Assembly: GCA_048885185.1 (NCBI GenBank)
Contig: JBHLQC010000014.1
Span: forward strand, 1 to 20,662
DNA: 20,662 bases
Direction of reading: 5' to 3'
DNA from: Hermodarchaeum sp048885185
Lineage (GTDB): Archaea; Asgardarchaeota; Hermodarchaeia; Hermodarchaeales; Hermodarchaeaceae
In this document: positions 7,142 through 13,429 of the stretch, in pieces
Layout: every line of letters starts with the position of its first letter
Position numbering within the stretch: the stretch's first letter is position 1
Translations under genes and position numbers: made by a program
The notes under the pieces: generated by a model
The model's database searches: none
The model's input: only the letters and a program-made list of their open reading frames with translations
What the model was told of the DNA's origin: nothing

Positions 7142-8008
7142 ATGACCAAACAGCCTTCTGAACCAAAGGAGAAAATCCCGAAAGACCTCATGGTAGGAAC
7201 CCAGACGAGTGAGCAACAAGAAATCGCTGAACGGATGCGTCACATCAAACATAAAATCGTCATCCTTTCCGGAAAAGGCGGAGTAGGAAAAACTACTGTA
7301 GCCATAAATCTCGCTACATCTCTAGCATGGCAAGGAAACACCGTCGGCATTCTCGATGCTGATATACACGGACCCGACGTCCCCAAAATGTTAGGCTTAG
7401 AAGGCGCTCGCATGGTTGGCGGTGACAAAGGGCTAGAACCCGTAATTGGACCCCTTAATATCCTCACGGTCTCCATGGAGTTCCTTCTCCAAAATGCTGA
7501 CACACCAGTTATTTGGCGTGGGCCTCTCAAAATGCGGGTTATCAGTGAATTTCTTTCTAAAGTCAATTGGGGCACCCTTGATTATCTCATCATTGACCTT
7601 CCACCCGGTACTGGTGACGAATCCCTCAGTATCATGCAACTTCTCCCTGACCTTGATGGCGTTATCATCGTGACTACCCCCCAAGAAGTCGCGCTGCTTG
7701 ACTCCCGCAAAGCTGCCAGCATGGTGCGACAAATGAACACCCCGATTCTAGGGCTCATCGAAAACATGTCTGGCTTCCACTGCCCACACTGTGGCGAAGT
7801 TACAAACATTTTTGGAAAAGGTGGGGGAAAAAATGCAGCGAAAGAACTCAACCTCTTTTTCCTCGGTGATCTCCCCTTTGACCATCGTGTCATGCTTCTC
7901 TCCGACGAAGGAAAACCCTTCATCGTCACGGAATCAAAAACTCCTGTTGCCCAAGCTTTCCAGAAAGCCGTTGAACGCCTTATTATCCGCCTTAAGCATC
8001 AACACTAG
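7142..8008 (+). CDS. Mrp/NBP35 family Fe-S cluster carrier ATPase
   Basis: P-loop ATPase that binds and transfers Fe-S clusters to apoproteins as a homodimer. The 288 residues contain the deviant Walker A GKGGVGKTT (44-52) with its signature lysine, the switch-I region LDADIHGPDVPKML (71-84), the Walker B-like IIDLPPGTGDE (150-160), and the cluster-binding CPHC at Cys214 and Cys217. The N-terminal 30 residues are a short polar extension without the four-Cys ferredoxin-like motif of eukaryotic NBP35, so this is the short archaeal/ApbC form. ATG at 7142 gives the natural start, with only a weak purine-rich stretch (GTGAAGAAG) upstream. It is convergent with the ferredoxin-like hydrogenase subunit. 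A role in maturing that subunit is plausible by proximity but unproven. Confidence 0.94.
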   Translation: MTKQPSEPKEKIPKDLMVGTQTSEQQEIAERMRHIKHKIVILSGKGGVGKTTVAINLATSLAWQGNTVGILDADIHGPDVPKMLGLEGARMVGGDKGLEPVIGPLNILTVSMEFLLQNADTPVIWRGPLKMRVISEFLSKVNWGTLDYLIIDLPPGTGDESLSIMQLLPDLDGVIIVTTPQEVALLDSRKAASMVRQMNTPILGLIENMSGFHCPHCGEVTNIFGKGGGKNAAKELNLFFLGDLPFDHRVMLLSDEGKPFIVTESKTPVAQAFQKAVERLIIRLKHQH

Positions 8009-8028
8009 GTTTACTAACTCTAAACTAC

Positions 8029-8058
8029 TCTCCACTAGGAGAACTTGCAAATTTTTTT
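8029..8058 (+). terminator. Terminator of mrp
   Basis: Stem TCTCC/GGAGA (8029-8033 and 8038-8042) with loop ACTA, then a T7 run at 8052-8058, starting about 20 nt after the mrp stop. The stem is short, but the T-tract alone suits archaeal termination. Confidence 0.55.
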
Positions 8059-8070
8059 CGGATGGAGTGA

Positions 8071-8466
8071 CTATTCCTCTGCTTTTTCTGTCTGTGCTGG
8101 GTCCTCCGACAACACAAACAAATGTTCATCCTTCAACGTGAAAGCCGCTAACTCAAACTTCCCGGTCATCGTAATCGCCTTCTTTGGGCACACAGCTTCG
8201 CAGGTGCCACACCAGATACAGCGGTCAAAGCGGAATCTGGGCTTCTTTTCAGTTTTGGTTTTAGTAGATTCAACCATTTCGATAGCAGAGGCAGGACAGT
8301 CGCGACTGCAGAGTCCGCAGCCCGTGCATTTTTCGATGTCGTGTTCGATTTTGCCGCGGAGGCGTTCGGGACGGACAGCCTCTTGGAAGGGGTAGCGGAT
8401 GGTCGCAGTTTTCCGTTTGAGAACTGTGCCGAGGATTTCGCTTTCCATTGCTCCAGGTCGTGGCAT
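8071..8466 (-). CDS. 2x[4Fe-4S] ferredoxin-like subunit, NuoI/EchF type
   Basis: Electron-transfer subunit of a complex-I-like membrane complex, carrying electrons between ferredoxin and the hydrogenase module. Counting from the ATG at 8466, the 131-residue product has two C-x2-C-x2-C-x3-C-P motifs, Cys47/50/53/57 and Cys83/86/89/93. This is the N6a/N6b pattern of NuoI, FpoI and EchF. The C-terminal tail (about 100-131) is acidic. I prefer ATG 8466 because AGGAGTG lies about 11 nt upstream and overlaps the NuoH stop. A longer reading frame from 8520 would overlap nuoH by 37 nt and has no comparable signal. It follows nuoH by 17 nt, so the two are cotranscribed. The gene is convergent with mrp. 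Whether it belongs to a hydrogenase or to an Fpo-like dehydrogenase cannot be told from this subunit alone. Confidence 0.88.
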   Translation of the reverse strand: MPRPGAMESEILGTVLKRKTATIRYPFQEAVRPERLRGKIEHDIEKCTGCGLCSRDCPASAIEMVESTKTKTEKKPRFRFDRCIWCGTCEAVCPKKAITMTGKFELAAFTLKDEHLFVLSEDPAQTEKAEE

Positions 8467-8483
8467 GTTTTTTTTCACACTCC

Positions 8484-9590
8484 TTAGGGGATGAAGGTTA
8501 GGAACCAGTTCATTATCCATGGCCAGGCGATGACAACGCCGACCAAGAGTAAGCTGATGGGGATGACCCAGGTCCAGCTGATGTGGGCAATTTGATCGAT
8601 ACGGTATCGGGCGAAGAGGGCTTTGATGTTTGAGAGGAGGAGCACAATAAACGTGGTTTTCAAGATGAACCAGAAAGTGTAGTAGACTGCGGCAATCACT
8701 GGGTTGAGAAGGAAGGGCATGTTAATTGTGATCCACGCCAAGTATTCGCCAGAGGCTATAGTAACGTGTGTCCATGGGTTATTGAGAAAAACGAAGAAAA
8801 TTTCAGGTCCAAGGGGTCCTGCCAGGAAGATGGCAGTACCTAGGGCTGCAGCAAGTAGGACTTCAAAGTCGTTGGATAGTCGGAAGAAAGCCAGTTTCTT
8901 GCCAGAAAATTCAGTTTCCCAGCCGCCTACAATTTCGGTTTCAGCGATAGGGGCATCAAAGGGGATGCGCTCTGCTTCTGCCTGAGCGGCAAAAATAAAG
9001 ATGATGAACATGGCAAAAAACGCAGGGTTCAGAATGAGCGGGAGACCCAGGTTTGCTTGGTACCAGACAACGCCTGTTAGACTCAGGCTTCCGGCGACCA
9101 TCCCGCCGACGAAGAGGGCGAGGAGTAAGGGAATTTCAAAGGCGAGCATCTGAATAATGCCCCGGACCGCCCCTGTAAAGCCAAAGCGGTTCGATGAAGC
9201 CCAACCCGCCATGAATAGCATTAACGTGAAGATTGTACTGAAGAAACCGATCATAAGGAGATCGCCTTCAAAGGACACGATGCCCGTAAAGCCAGAAATA
9301 GGCACGAGCATGAGTACAGTGAGTGGAATTGCTAAGGCAAGGATGGGTGTCAAAGTGAACGAGATTTTATCGGCAGCTGCGGGTGTTACATCTTCCTTAG
9401 CCATGAGTTTGACAAAGTCTGCAAAAGGTTGCAGAATACCGCGCCACCCCGTGTGGGTGGGTCCAATGCGGTGTTGTTGGTCGGCATAGAATTTGCGGTC
9501 AATCCATTCAAGGTAAAGGGCATATCCCATGAGGAAGAGGAACCCGGGAAATATTATGATCATAGCAATTGTAATGATTGGATCCGGCAC
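8484..9590 (-). CDS. NuoH-like membrane subunit of an energy-converting hydrogenase / complex I-like enzyme
   Basis: Integral membrane subunit linking the peripheral redox arm to the ion-translocating arm. The 368-residue protein has about eight hydrophobic helices and the diagnostic NuoH loops: RIGPTHTGWRGILQPFAD (41-58), KLMAKEDVTP (61-70), and AERIPFDAPIAETEIVGGW (206-224) followed by ETEFSG (225-230). The last two loops hold the conserved acidic residues near the quinone-like cavity and proton path. RYRIDQ (328-333) near the C-terminus is also typical. The start is GTG at 9590 with GGAG (9603-9606) upstream. The 185-nt divergent gap before it suggests an independent promoter, although I see no clear TATA box. 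Operon: nuoH then nuoI. The large catalytic subunit lies 2.4 kb upstream on the same strand, with three unrelated genes in between. Confidence 0.93.
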   Translation of the reverse strand: MPDPIITIAMIIIFPGFLFLMGYALYLEWIDRKFYADQQHRIGPTHTGWRGILQPFADFVKLMAKEDVTPAAADKISFTLTPILALAIPLTVLMLVPISGFTGIVSFEGDLLMIGFFSTIFTLMLFMAGWASSNRFGFTGAVRGIIQMLAFEIPLLLALFVGGMVAGSLSLTGVVWYQANLGLPLILNPAFFAMFIIFIFAAQAEAERIPFDAPIAETEIVGGWETEFSGKKLAFFRLSNDFEVLLAAALGTAIFLAGPLGPEIFFVFLNNPWTHVTIASGEYLAWITINMPFLLNPVIAAVYYTFWFILKTTFIVLLLSNIKALFARYRIDQIAHISWTWVIPISLLLVGVVIAWPWIMNWFLTFIP

Positions 9591-9691
9591 CGTTTGGGCA
9601 CACTCCAGTGGGTCACCATTATGATTCGCTTCTGCTAAAAAAGCCTTCTACTCCCACAAAATTTTCAGAAATCATACCCCACTTCTAACCT

Positions 9692-9699
9692 CATATATC
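9692..9699 (+). promoter_or_regulatory. Putative TATA box of the small zinc-ribbon gene
   Basis: CATATATC in the divergent gap is TATA-like and would start transcription near 9722, giving a leader of about 50 nt before TTG 9775. The element is near-palindromic and could also act on the minus strand. By eye only. Confidence 0.35.
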
Positions 9700-9774
9700 A
9701 CAATTCTATCATTCATGTTCAATTAGCGAACATTTTTGTCTGTGTGCTCAAAAGAAAACTTGAGGAGGAGCATA

Positions 9775-9972
9775 TTGGCAAAGGGAAATACTTGTCATCG
9801 TTGCGGAAAAACACGGAAAATCCTACTTCAAACAGATTACATAAATACTAAGATTGAACGTCCCCACTTTCCCAAGGACAAACTTATCTGCAAGCGATGC
9901 GTCCAAAAAGCCCTCGGCGAACGACGCTACTTCCGACTAATGGACGACTTTTTCGGGACTGCCTTCAGATAG
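9775..9972 (+). CDS. Small protein with two CxxC motifs (putative zinc ribbon)
   Basis: I do not recognise the family. The 65-residue product begins with CHRCGK (Cys7 and Cys10) and has a second pair, CKRC (Cys39 and Cys42). The 28-residue spacing between the pairs suits one structural zinc ion in a ribbon or treble-clef fold. The protein is basic, and a C-terminal stretch rich in aromatics (RRYFRLMDDFFGTAF) could be an interaction helix. I set the start at TTG 9775 because GAGGAGGAG (9762-9770) ends 4 nt upstream and the translation then opens MAKGNTCHRCGK. An ATG at 9736 in the same frame would add 13 residues but lacks such a site. It is the only plus-strand gene between the minus-strand hydrogenase pieces. 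A nucleic-acid or ribosome-associated role is a guess. Confidence 0.72.
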   Translation: MAKGNTCHRCGKTRKILLQTDYINTKIERPHFPKDKLICKRCVQKALGERRYFRLMDDFFGTAFR

Positions 9973-10082
9973 TATGAAATTTTCTCTGAAATCAACTCGG
10001 TTCGAGCTAAAATAGCGCACTGAAGCAAATACAAGAGTATAAGAGCGTGTGAAAGACAATGACATCTGGATGAACTAAATTT

Positions 10083-11438
10083 TCATTCTGATCTACAATA
10101 TTGTGCCATGCCATCGTGAAAGGGGAATAATCCGAGCCAAACTTCGGGTTGTATAACCATTTCCCCATTGAGATCAATGTAACCAAAAAATCCCTTTCCC
10201 ATTGCTACCGGTGCAAGTCCATCGCTGAAACGGTCGACTTTCAGATATGTTGGGGGGATAACAACCGCACCAGATTTATCAATAAAACCCATTTTGCCAT
10301 CTTTTAAAAATGCTGCTCGGTCCTGATGAAAACTAGATAGAAATTCATGTTGTGGTTTGATAACAAAATCTCCCGTTTTATCTATCGCTCCCCATTTACC
10401 ATCAGCTTTTACAACAGCTACACCTTCTGAGAACTCAAATGCGCTCTCGAACCACAAATGTGACACTAGCTTCCCTGAATTATCAACAAAGTTGTAAAGT
10501 GGATCATGTCCTCTATGAACACGAACATGAGGGAATTTCATTGGATTTCTAAATCTGCCTATTGCGGACAGATATATTGCAAAGGAAATATCCGATGAGC
10601 TAATACTTCTCTGGAACGCATTGTTTTCAAGATTAACTCTCACATTGTTTTCAAGATCAAAGTCAATTTCTAATTCTTGTTTGGTAACAGTTACTCTGAA
10701 AACACCTTCCACAGGCCTATCAACCTTTTCAAAAATCGGTGGAATTCGGTATGGCATTTGACTTGAACTCTTGGATAGAACATTTCTATCAAAAACGCAA
10801 AACCTTTCCTTTTGATCTTCTCTAGCTGTTTTTACTACAATCAAATCCTTGTGAATGGGCAAGCCTTCTTTGTACAATGGAGGAAAAACGTAATCACCTC
10901 GCTTGTCGATGTACCCCATGAATTGACCTGAATACAGGACTTTGTTCTCTCGGACTACTTGCATCCATGCTTCAATGGTCGCCCATCCTTCAGAAAACCT
11001 ACCTAATCCCTCCACTCGAAACTTCCTGAATTCTATTCCTGTTCCAGTAGGGAATTTTGGTGCATCAAAGCCCCAAATATGGAATTTCCCTGCCGTGGTG
11101 ATATATCCCCATCCGTCATCAAAATATACCGCTGCTAATCCCTCACTGAATGGGAATGCTTTATCGAATTGGGGTTGGATAACGACCCTTCCTGATTTGT
11201 CAACAAACCCCCATTTCGTTCCTATCTGCACACGATTAAGATCTTCATCTAGTTTCTCAGGTACCCAATCAAATACTCTTTCAGTCACAAACTGTCCGGT
11301 TTTATCAATATACCCCCACTTCTCACCAAGCTTAACCGCTGCCAGCCCATTATGAAAATCCTTGGCATTATCAAATCGTGCTTCAATTGCAATATGACCC
11401 TGTTTGTTGATAAAACCATACTGGTACTTCTTAGGCAT
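10083..11438 (-). CDS. WG-repeat protein
   Basis: A 451-residue protein built from about nine WG repeats of 33-45 residues. Each opens with [KG]-[WMF]-G-[YFA]-[IV]-D-K-x-G and continues through a V-I-x-P strand and an F-S-E-G-L-A-x-V strand. Clear units start near residues 6, 40, 75, 109, 173, 314, 348, 382 and 417. An insert at about 205-310 interrupts the series and is enriched in Asp, Glu and Asn. No signal peptide, membrane helix or enzyme motif is seen, so it is probably cytosolic. WG repeats form a beta-rich solenoid or propeller-like scaffold and are far better known in bacteria; their function is generally unknown. The gene is AT-rich (one 60-nt stretch, 10621-10680, is 27% GC). It has its own TATA-like TTGTATACAA at 11474-11483 and is nearly leaderless, with no Shine-Dalgarno. 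Confidence 0.88.
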   Translation of the reverse strand: MPKKYQYGFINKQGHIAIEARFDNAKDFHNGLAAVKLGEKWGYIDKTGQFVTERVFDWVPEKLDEDLNRVQIGTKWGFVDKSGRVVIQPQFDKAFPFSEGLAAVYFDDGWGYITTAGKFHIWGFDAPKFPTGTGIEFRKFRVEGLGRFSEGWATIEAWMQVVRENKVLYSGQFMGYIDKRGDYVFPPLYKEGLPIHKDLIVVKTAREDQKERFCVFDRNVLSKSSSQMPYRIPPIFEKVDRPVEGVFRVTVTKQELEIDFDLENNVRVNLENNAFQRSISSSDISFAIYLSAIGRFRNPMKFPHVRVHRGHDPLYNFVDNSGKLVSHLWFESAFEFSEGVAVVKADGKWGAIDKTGDFVIKPQHEFLSSFHQDRAAFLKDGKMGFIDKSGAVVIPPTYLKVDRFSDGLAPVAMGKGFFGYIDLNGEMVIQPEVWLGLFPFHDGMAQYCRSE

Positions 11439-11473
11439 ACAAAGAACTATAGTTGGAATTTCAAATTAGTATT

Positions 11474-11483
11474 TTGTATACAA
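11474..11483 (-). promoter_or_regulatory. Palindromic TATA-like promoter of the WG-repeat gene
   Basis: TTGTATACAA is a perfect 10-bp palindrome just after the msrB stop. Read on the minus strand it lies about 36 nt before the WG-gene ATG (11438), predicting a leader of roughly 12 nt. This fits the absence of a Shine-Dalgarno and argues against read-through from msrB being the only source of transcript. Confidence 0.4.
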
Positions 11484-11487
11484 TACA

Positions 11488-11889
11488 TCACGGACTTTTT
11501 ACAAAATTGAGTGAGACGGAATTAATACAGTAGCGTAACCCCGTCTTATCTTGAGGTCCATCATCAAACACATGTCCCAGATGCCCACCACAATTCTTGC
11601 ACAGAACTTCTATTCGACGCATACCATGCGAAAGATCCAGCTTCTCCTCAATTTTGTCTTTATCCAGAGCAGCATAAAAACTCGGCCAACCACAACCAGA
11701 ATCAAATTTTGTATCAGAGGAAAAGAGTTCCACACCACAACCTGCACACTTGTAAGTACCCTTCTCTTTATGTTTCCAATATTGTCCCGTGAAAGGGCGT
11801 TCGGTTCCCTTCTCACGCAACACACGATACTCTTCTTCTGACAGTTTCTCCTTCCATTCTTCGTCGGTCAATTCTCTTGTCTTCTTCAT
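11488..11889 (-). CDS. msrB: Peptide methionine (R)-S-oxide reductase
   Basis: Reduces the R isomer of methionine sulfoxide in proteins, an oxidative-damage repair step. The domain is complete. Zinc-binding pairs CAGC and CKNC are present (Cys48/51 and Cys97/100, counted from ATG 11889). SGCGWPSF carries a possible resolving Cys66, GGHLGHVFDDGP follows, and the catalytic Cys121 is in LRYCINS. The 133-residue length is normal for a stand-alone MsrB. The longer reading frame begins at a TTG (11898) only 2 nt after GAG, so I prefer the ATG at 11889, although its Shine-Dalgarno (AGAGAA) is weak. No signal peptide: cytosolic. The gene sits between the hydrogenase large-subunit gene and the WG-repeat gene. 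In an anaerobe it fits protection from transient oxygen, an inference. Confidence 0.95.
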   Translation of the reverse strand: MKKTRELTDEEWKEKLSEEEYRVLREKGTERPFTGQYWKHKEKGTYKCAGCGVELFSSDTKFDSGCGWPSFYAALDKDKIEEKLDLSHGMRRIEVLCKNCGGHLGHVFDDGPQDKTGLRYCINSVSLNFVKSP

Positions 11890-11996
11890 TTCAATCAATT
11901 CTCTTACTACTATGAATTCCTAACTTCCTTTAGCAAATAATATCACAGACTAGTGAATTGGAAAAGGATGCTTTAACCTCAATGAACTTACGAGAA

Positions 11997-13202
11997 TTAC
12001 CGGCGCCAGGTCTTCAATCGTTCTCGCTCTTCCCGACTCTTCTCTTGGAACCACGCCCACGGCTTAACTTCTTCCTTACCCTTATCATCAACAAGAATGA
12101 TACGATCTGTACAGGAGAAGCAGGGATCTATTGATGCGAGAGCTATAGGTATGTCCGCTATTCTTCCACCCTTTAGGATTTCGATGACACTGGGGATGTT
12201 ACCGAGTGTGGGAGCACGTGCTTTGTGGCGTTCGGGTTTGTCGGTGCCGTTGCTGACGACGTAGTGGAGGACTTCGCCACGGGGTGCTTCGAAGGTGCTT
12301 AAGGCATGGCCAGGTGGGACACGGCGGGGGGCACGGACAGCGATGTCACCGGCTGGGAGGTTTTTGAGCCAGTCGATACAGCAGCTACAGGCATCAACAG
12401 TTTCGAGAATGCGTACGACAACGCGGCCAGCCACATCGCATAGATCGGAGGTGCGGCATTCCCAGTGTTTGCCTATGCTTTCCTTATAGGGAGTACGGGG
12501 TTGGGTTTCTCGTACGTCCCATTTGATATCTGAGGCTCGGGCAGTCGGACCTGTCGCGCAGAGGGCTCGACCTACTTCGGTTGGAAGGATGCCGACGCCA
12601 AGGGCGCGATCTAGAATTGCTTGGTCTTTTAGAATCAAGGCCAGATAATGTTCCATGCGATCGCGGATTTTTTCGAGGCGTTCCACCATGCCTGCAACCT
12701 GACTCTTTTCTACATCATGGCGGACGCCACCGATAACGTTGTTTGCATAGTTGACTCGGTTCCCACATATTTCTTCAATGATGTCCATGCTAAGTTCGCG
12801 GTCCCTCCATGAATAGTGGAATAGGGTATCCCAGCCAATCTCGTGACCAGCTACACCTAACCAGAGGATGTGGCTGTGAATTCGGTTCAATTCATTCATG
12901 ATTCCACGAATGTACAAACCTCGTTTCGGGACATCTAAATCAAGAATCTCTTCCACAGCTTGTACGTAGCATGTGGTGTGGGATTGGGAACAGATGCCGC
13001 AAATGCGCTCAGCAAGGTATACGTTTTGACTATAACTTCGACTCTCAAAGGCCTTTTCGATACCGCGGTGGACGTAGCCAATCCGGGCCTCTACATCAAC
13101 GACGATTTCGCCGTCCAGAGTAATACTGAAGTTTTCCGGTTCTTTGAGAGCAGGGTGTTGAGGACCAATGGGGATGGTTAATGTTGTGGATGGTTTTGCC
13201 AT
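11997..13202 (-). CDS. [NiFe] hydrogenase large (catalytic) subunit, group 4 / NuoD-like
   Basis: Catalytic subunit of an energy-converting [NiFe] hydrogenase, oxidising or producing H2 against ferredoxin while driving ion transport. Both nickel-binding motifs are intact: RICGICSQSH (Cys68 and Cys71) and DPCFSCTDR (Cys361 and Cys364). True complex I NuoD lacks these. The N-terminal GYVHRGIEKAFESRSY (42-57) is shared by NuoD and group-4 enzymes. A 34-residue tail follows DPCFSCTDR, so C-terminal maturation may or may not occur. An unusual CSCC lies in the middle of the protein. No small subunit (NuoB-like) or NuoC gene is next to it; upstream is a 227-nt gap and the divergent lon gene. ATG 13202 has a weak AGGTAG upstream. 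A 25-bp inverted repeat (13212-13236) covers the leader. GC content varies strongly within the gene. Confidence 0.93.
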   Translation of the reverse strand: MAKPSTTLTIPIGPQHPALKEPENFSITLDGEIVVDVEARIGYVHRGIEKAFESRSYSQNVYLAERICGICSQSHTTCYVQAVEEILDLDVPKRGLYIRGIMNELNRIHSHILWLGVAGHEIGWDTLFHYSWRDRELSMDIIEEICGNRVNYANNVIGGVRHDVEKSQVAGMVERLEKIRDRMEHYLALILKDQAILDRALGVGILPTEVGRALCATGPTARASDIKWDVRETQPRTPYKESIGKHWECRTSDLCDVAGRVVVRILETVDACSCCIDWLKNLPAGDIAVRAPRRVPPGHALSTFEAPRGEVLHYVVSNGTDKPERHKARAPTLGNIPSVIEILKGGRIADIPIALASIDPCFSCTDRIILVDDKGKEEVKPWAWFQEKSREERERLKTWRR

Positions 13203-13211
13203 GGTGAGTCA

Positions 13212-13236
13212 ACTACCTGAAAGCTTTCAGAGTAGT
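13212..13236. promoter_or_regulatory. Inverted repeat upstream of the hydrogenase large subunit
   Basis: CTGAAAGCTTTCAG (13217-13230) is a perfect 14-bp palindrome. Flanking ACTAC (13212-13216) and GTAGT (13232-13236) extend it by five more pairs around a single unpaired A (13231). It ends 10 nt before the ATG of the hydrogenase gene and includes its weak Shine-Dalgarno. A loop-free palindrome suggests a dimeric repressor site rather than an RNA hairpin. A second repeat, TTAACG-G-CGTTAA (13284-13296), lies further upstream. Confidence 0.5.
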
Positions 13237-13359
13237 CATTTCATGCCCTATTCTTCCTTAAGAGATTTTGGTTTTATCAACCTTTAACGGCGTTAACTCG
13301 GACTAGGGTGTATTGTTTTTGTAATATTGCATGTAGTGCTGCCCTGAAAGGAGCTAGTA

Positions 13360-13383
13360 ATGAAAAAGCCTCAACGGTCTTAA
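13360..13383 (+). CDS. Possible seven-codon leader ORF upstream of lon (MKKPQRS)
   Basis: ATG at 13360 opens a seven-codon frame, MKKPQRS, closed by TAA at 13381-13383. A strong Shine-Dalgarno, AAAGGAG (13347-13353), stands 6 nt before the ATG, better than that of most real genes in the window. It ends 47 nt before the lon ATG and just before the inverted repeat at 13395-13419. It would matter only if transcription begins upstream of about 13345. The competing TATA-like element at 13380-13387 would exclude it from the mRNA. Treated as a candidate only. Confidence 0.25.
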   Translation: MKKPQRS

Positions 13384-13422
13384 ATAGGAGCGTACCCAAT
13401 GATTTTTTAATTCATTGGGAGG
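13380..13422 (+). promoter_or_regulatory. lon control region: TATA-like box, inverted repeat and Shine-Dalgarno
   Basis: TTAAATAG (13380-13387) is TATA-like, with a predicted start near 13405-13411. An 8-bp perfect inverted repeat CCCAATGA/TCATTGGG (13395-13402 and 13412-13419, 9-nt T-rich loop) covers that point. Its right arm contains the first three bases of GGGAGG (13417-13422), the Shine-Dalgarno of lon. If the mRNA starts upstream, the hairpin would hide the ribosome site; if it starts inside, the repeat is more likely an operator. Confidence 0.5.
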
Positions 13423-13429
13423 ATTTCAG

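Noticed and set aside
8467..8520. Upstream extension of the NuoI-like gene to 8520
   Set aside because: It would overlap nuoH by 37 nt and has no ribosome site, while ATG 8466 has AGGAGTG at good spacing and gives a normal NuoI N-terminus.
9973..10082. GGTTCGAGC near 10000, resembling a tRNA T-loop
   Set aside because: No flanking T-stem complement, anticodon arm or acceptor stem could be built around it.
13415..13429. TTG start of lon at 13415
   Set aside because: The TTG overlaps GGGAGG, which is itself the Shine-Dalgarno for the ATG at 13430.
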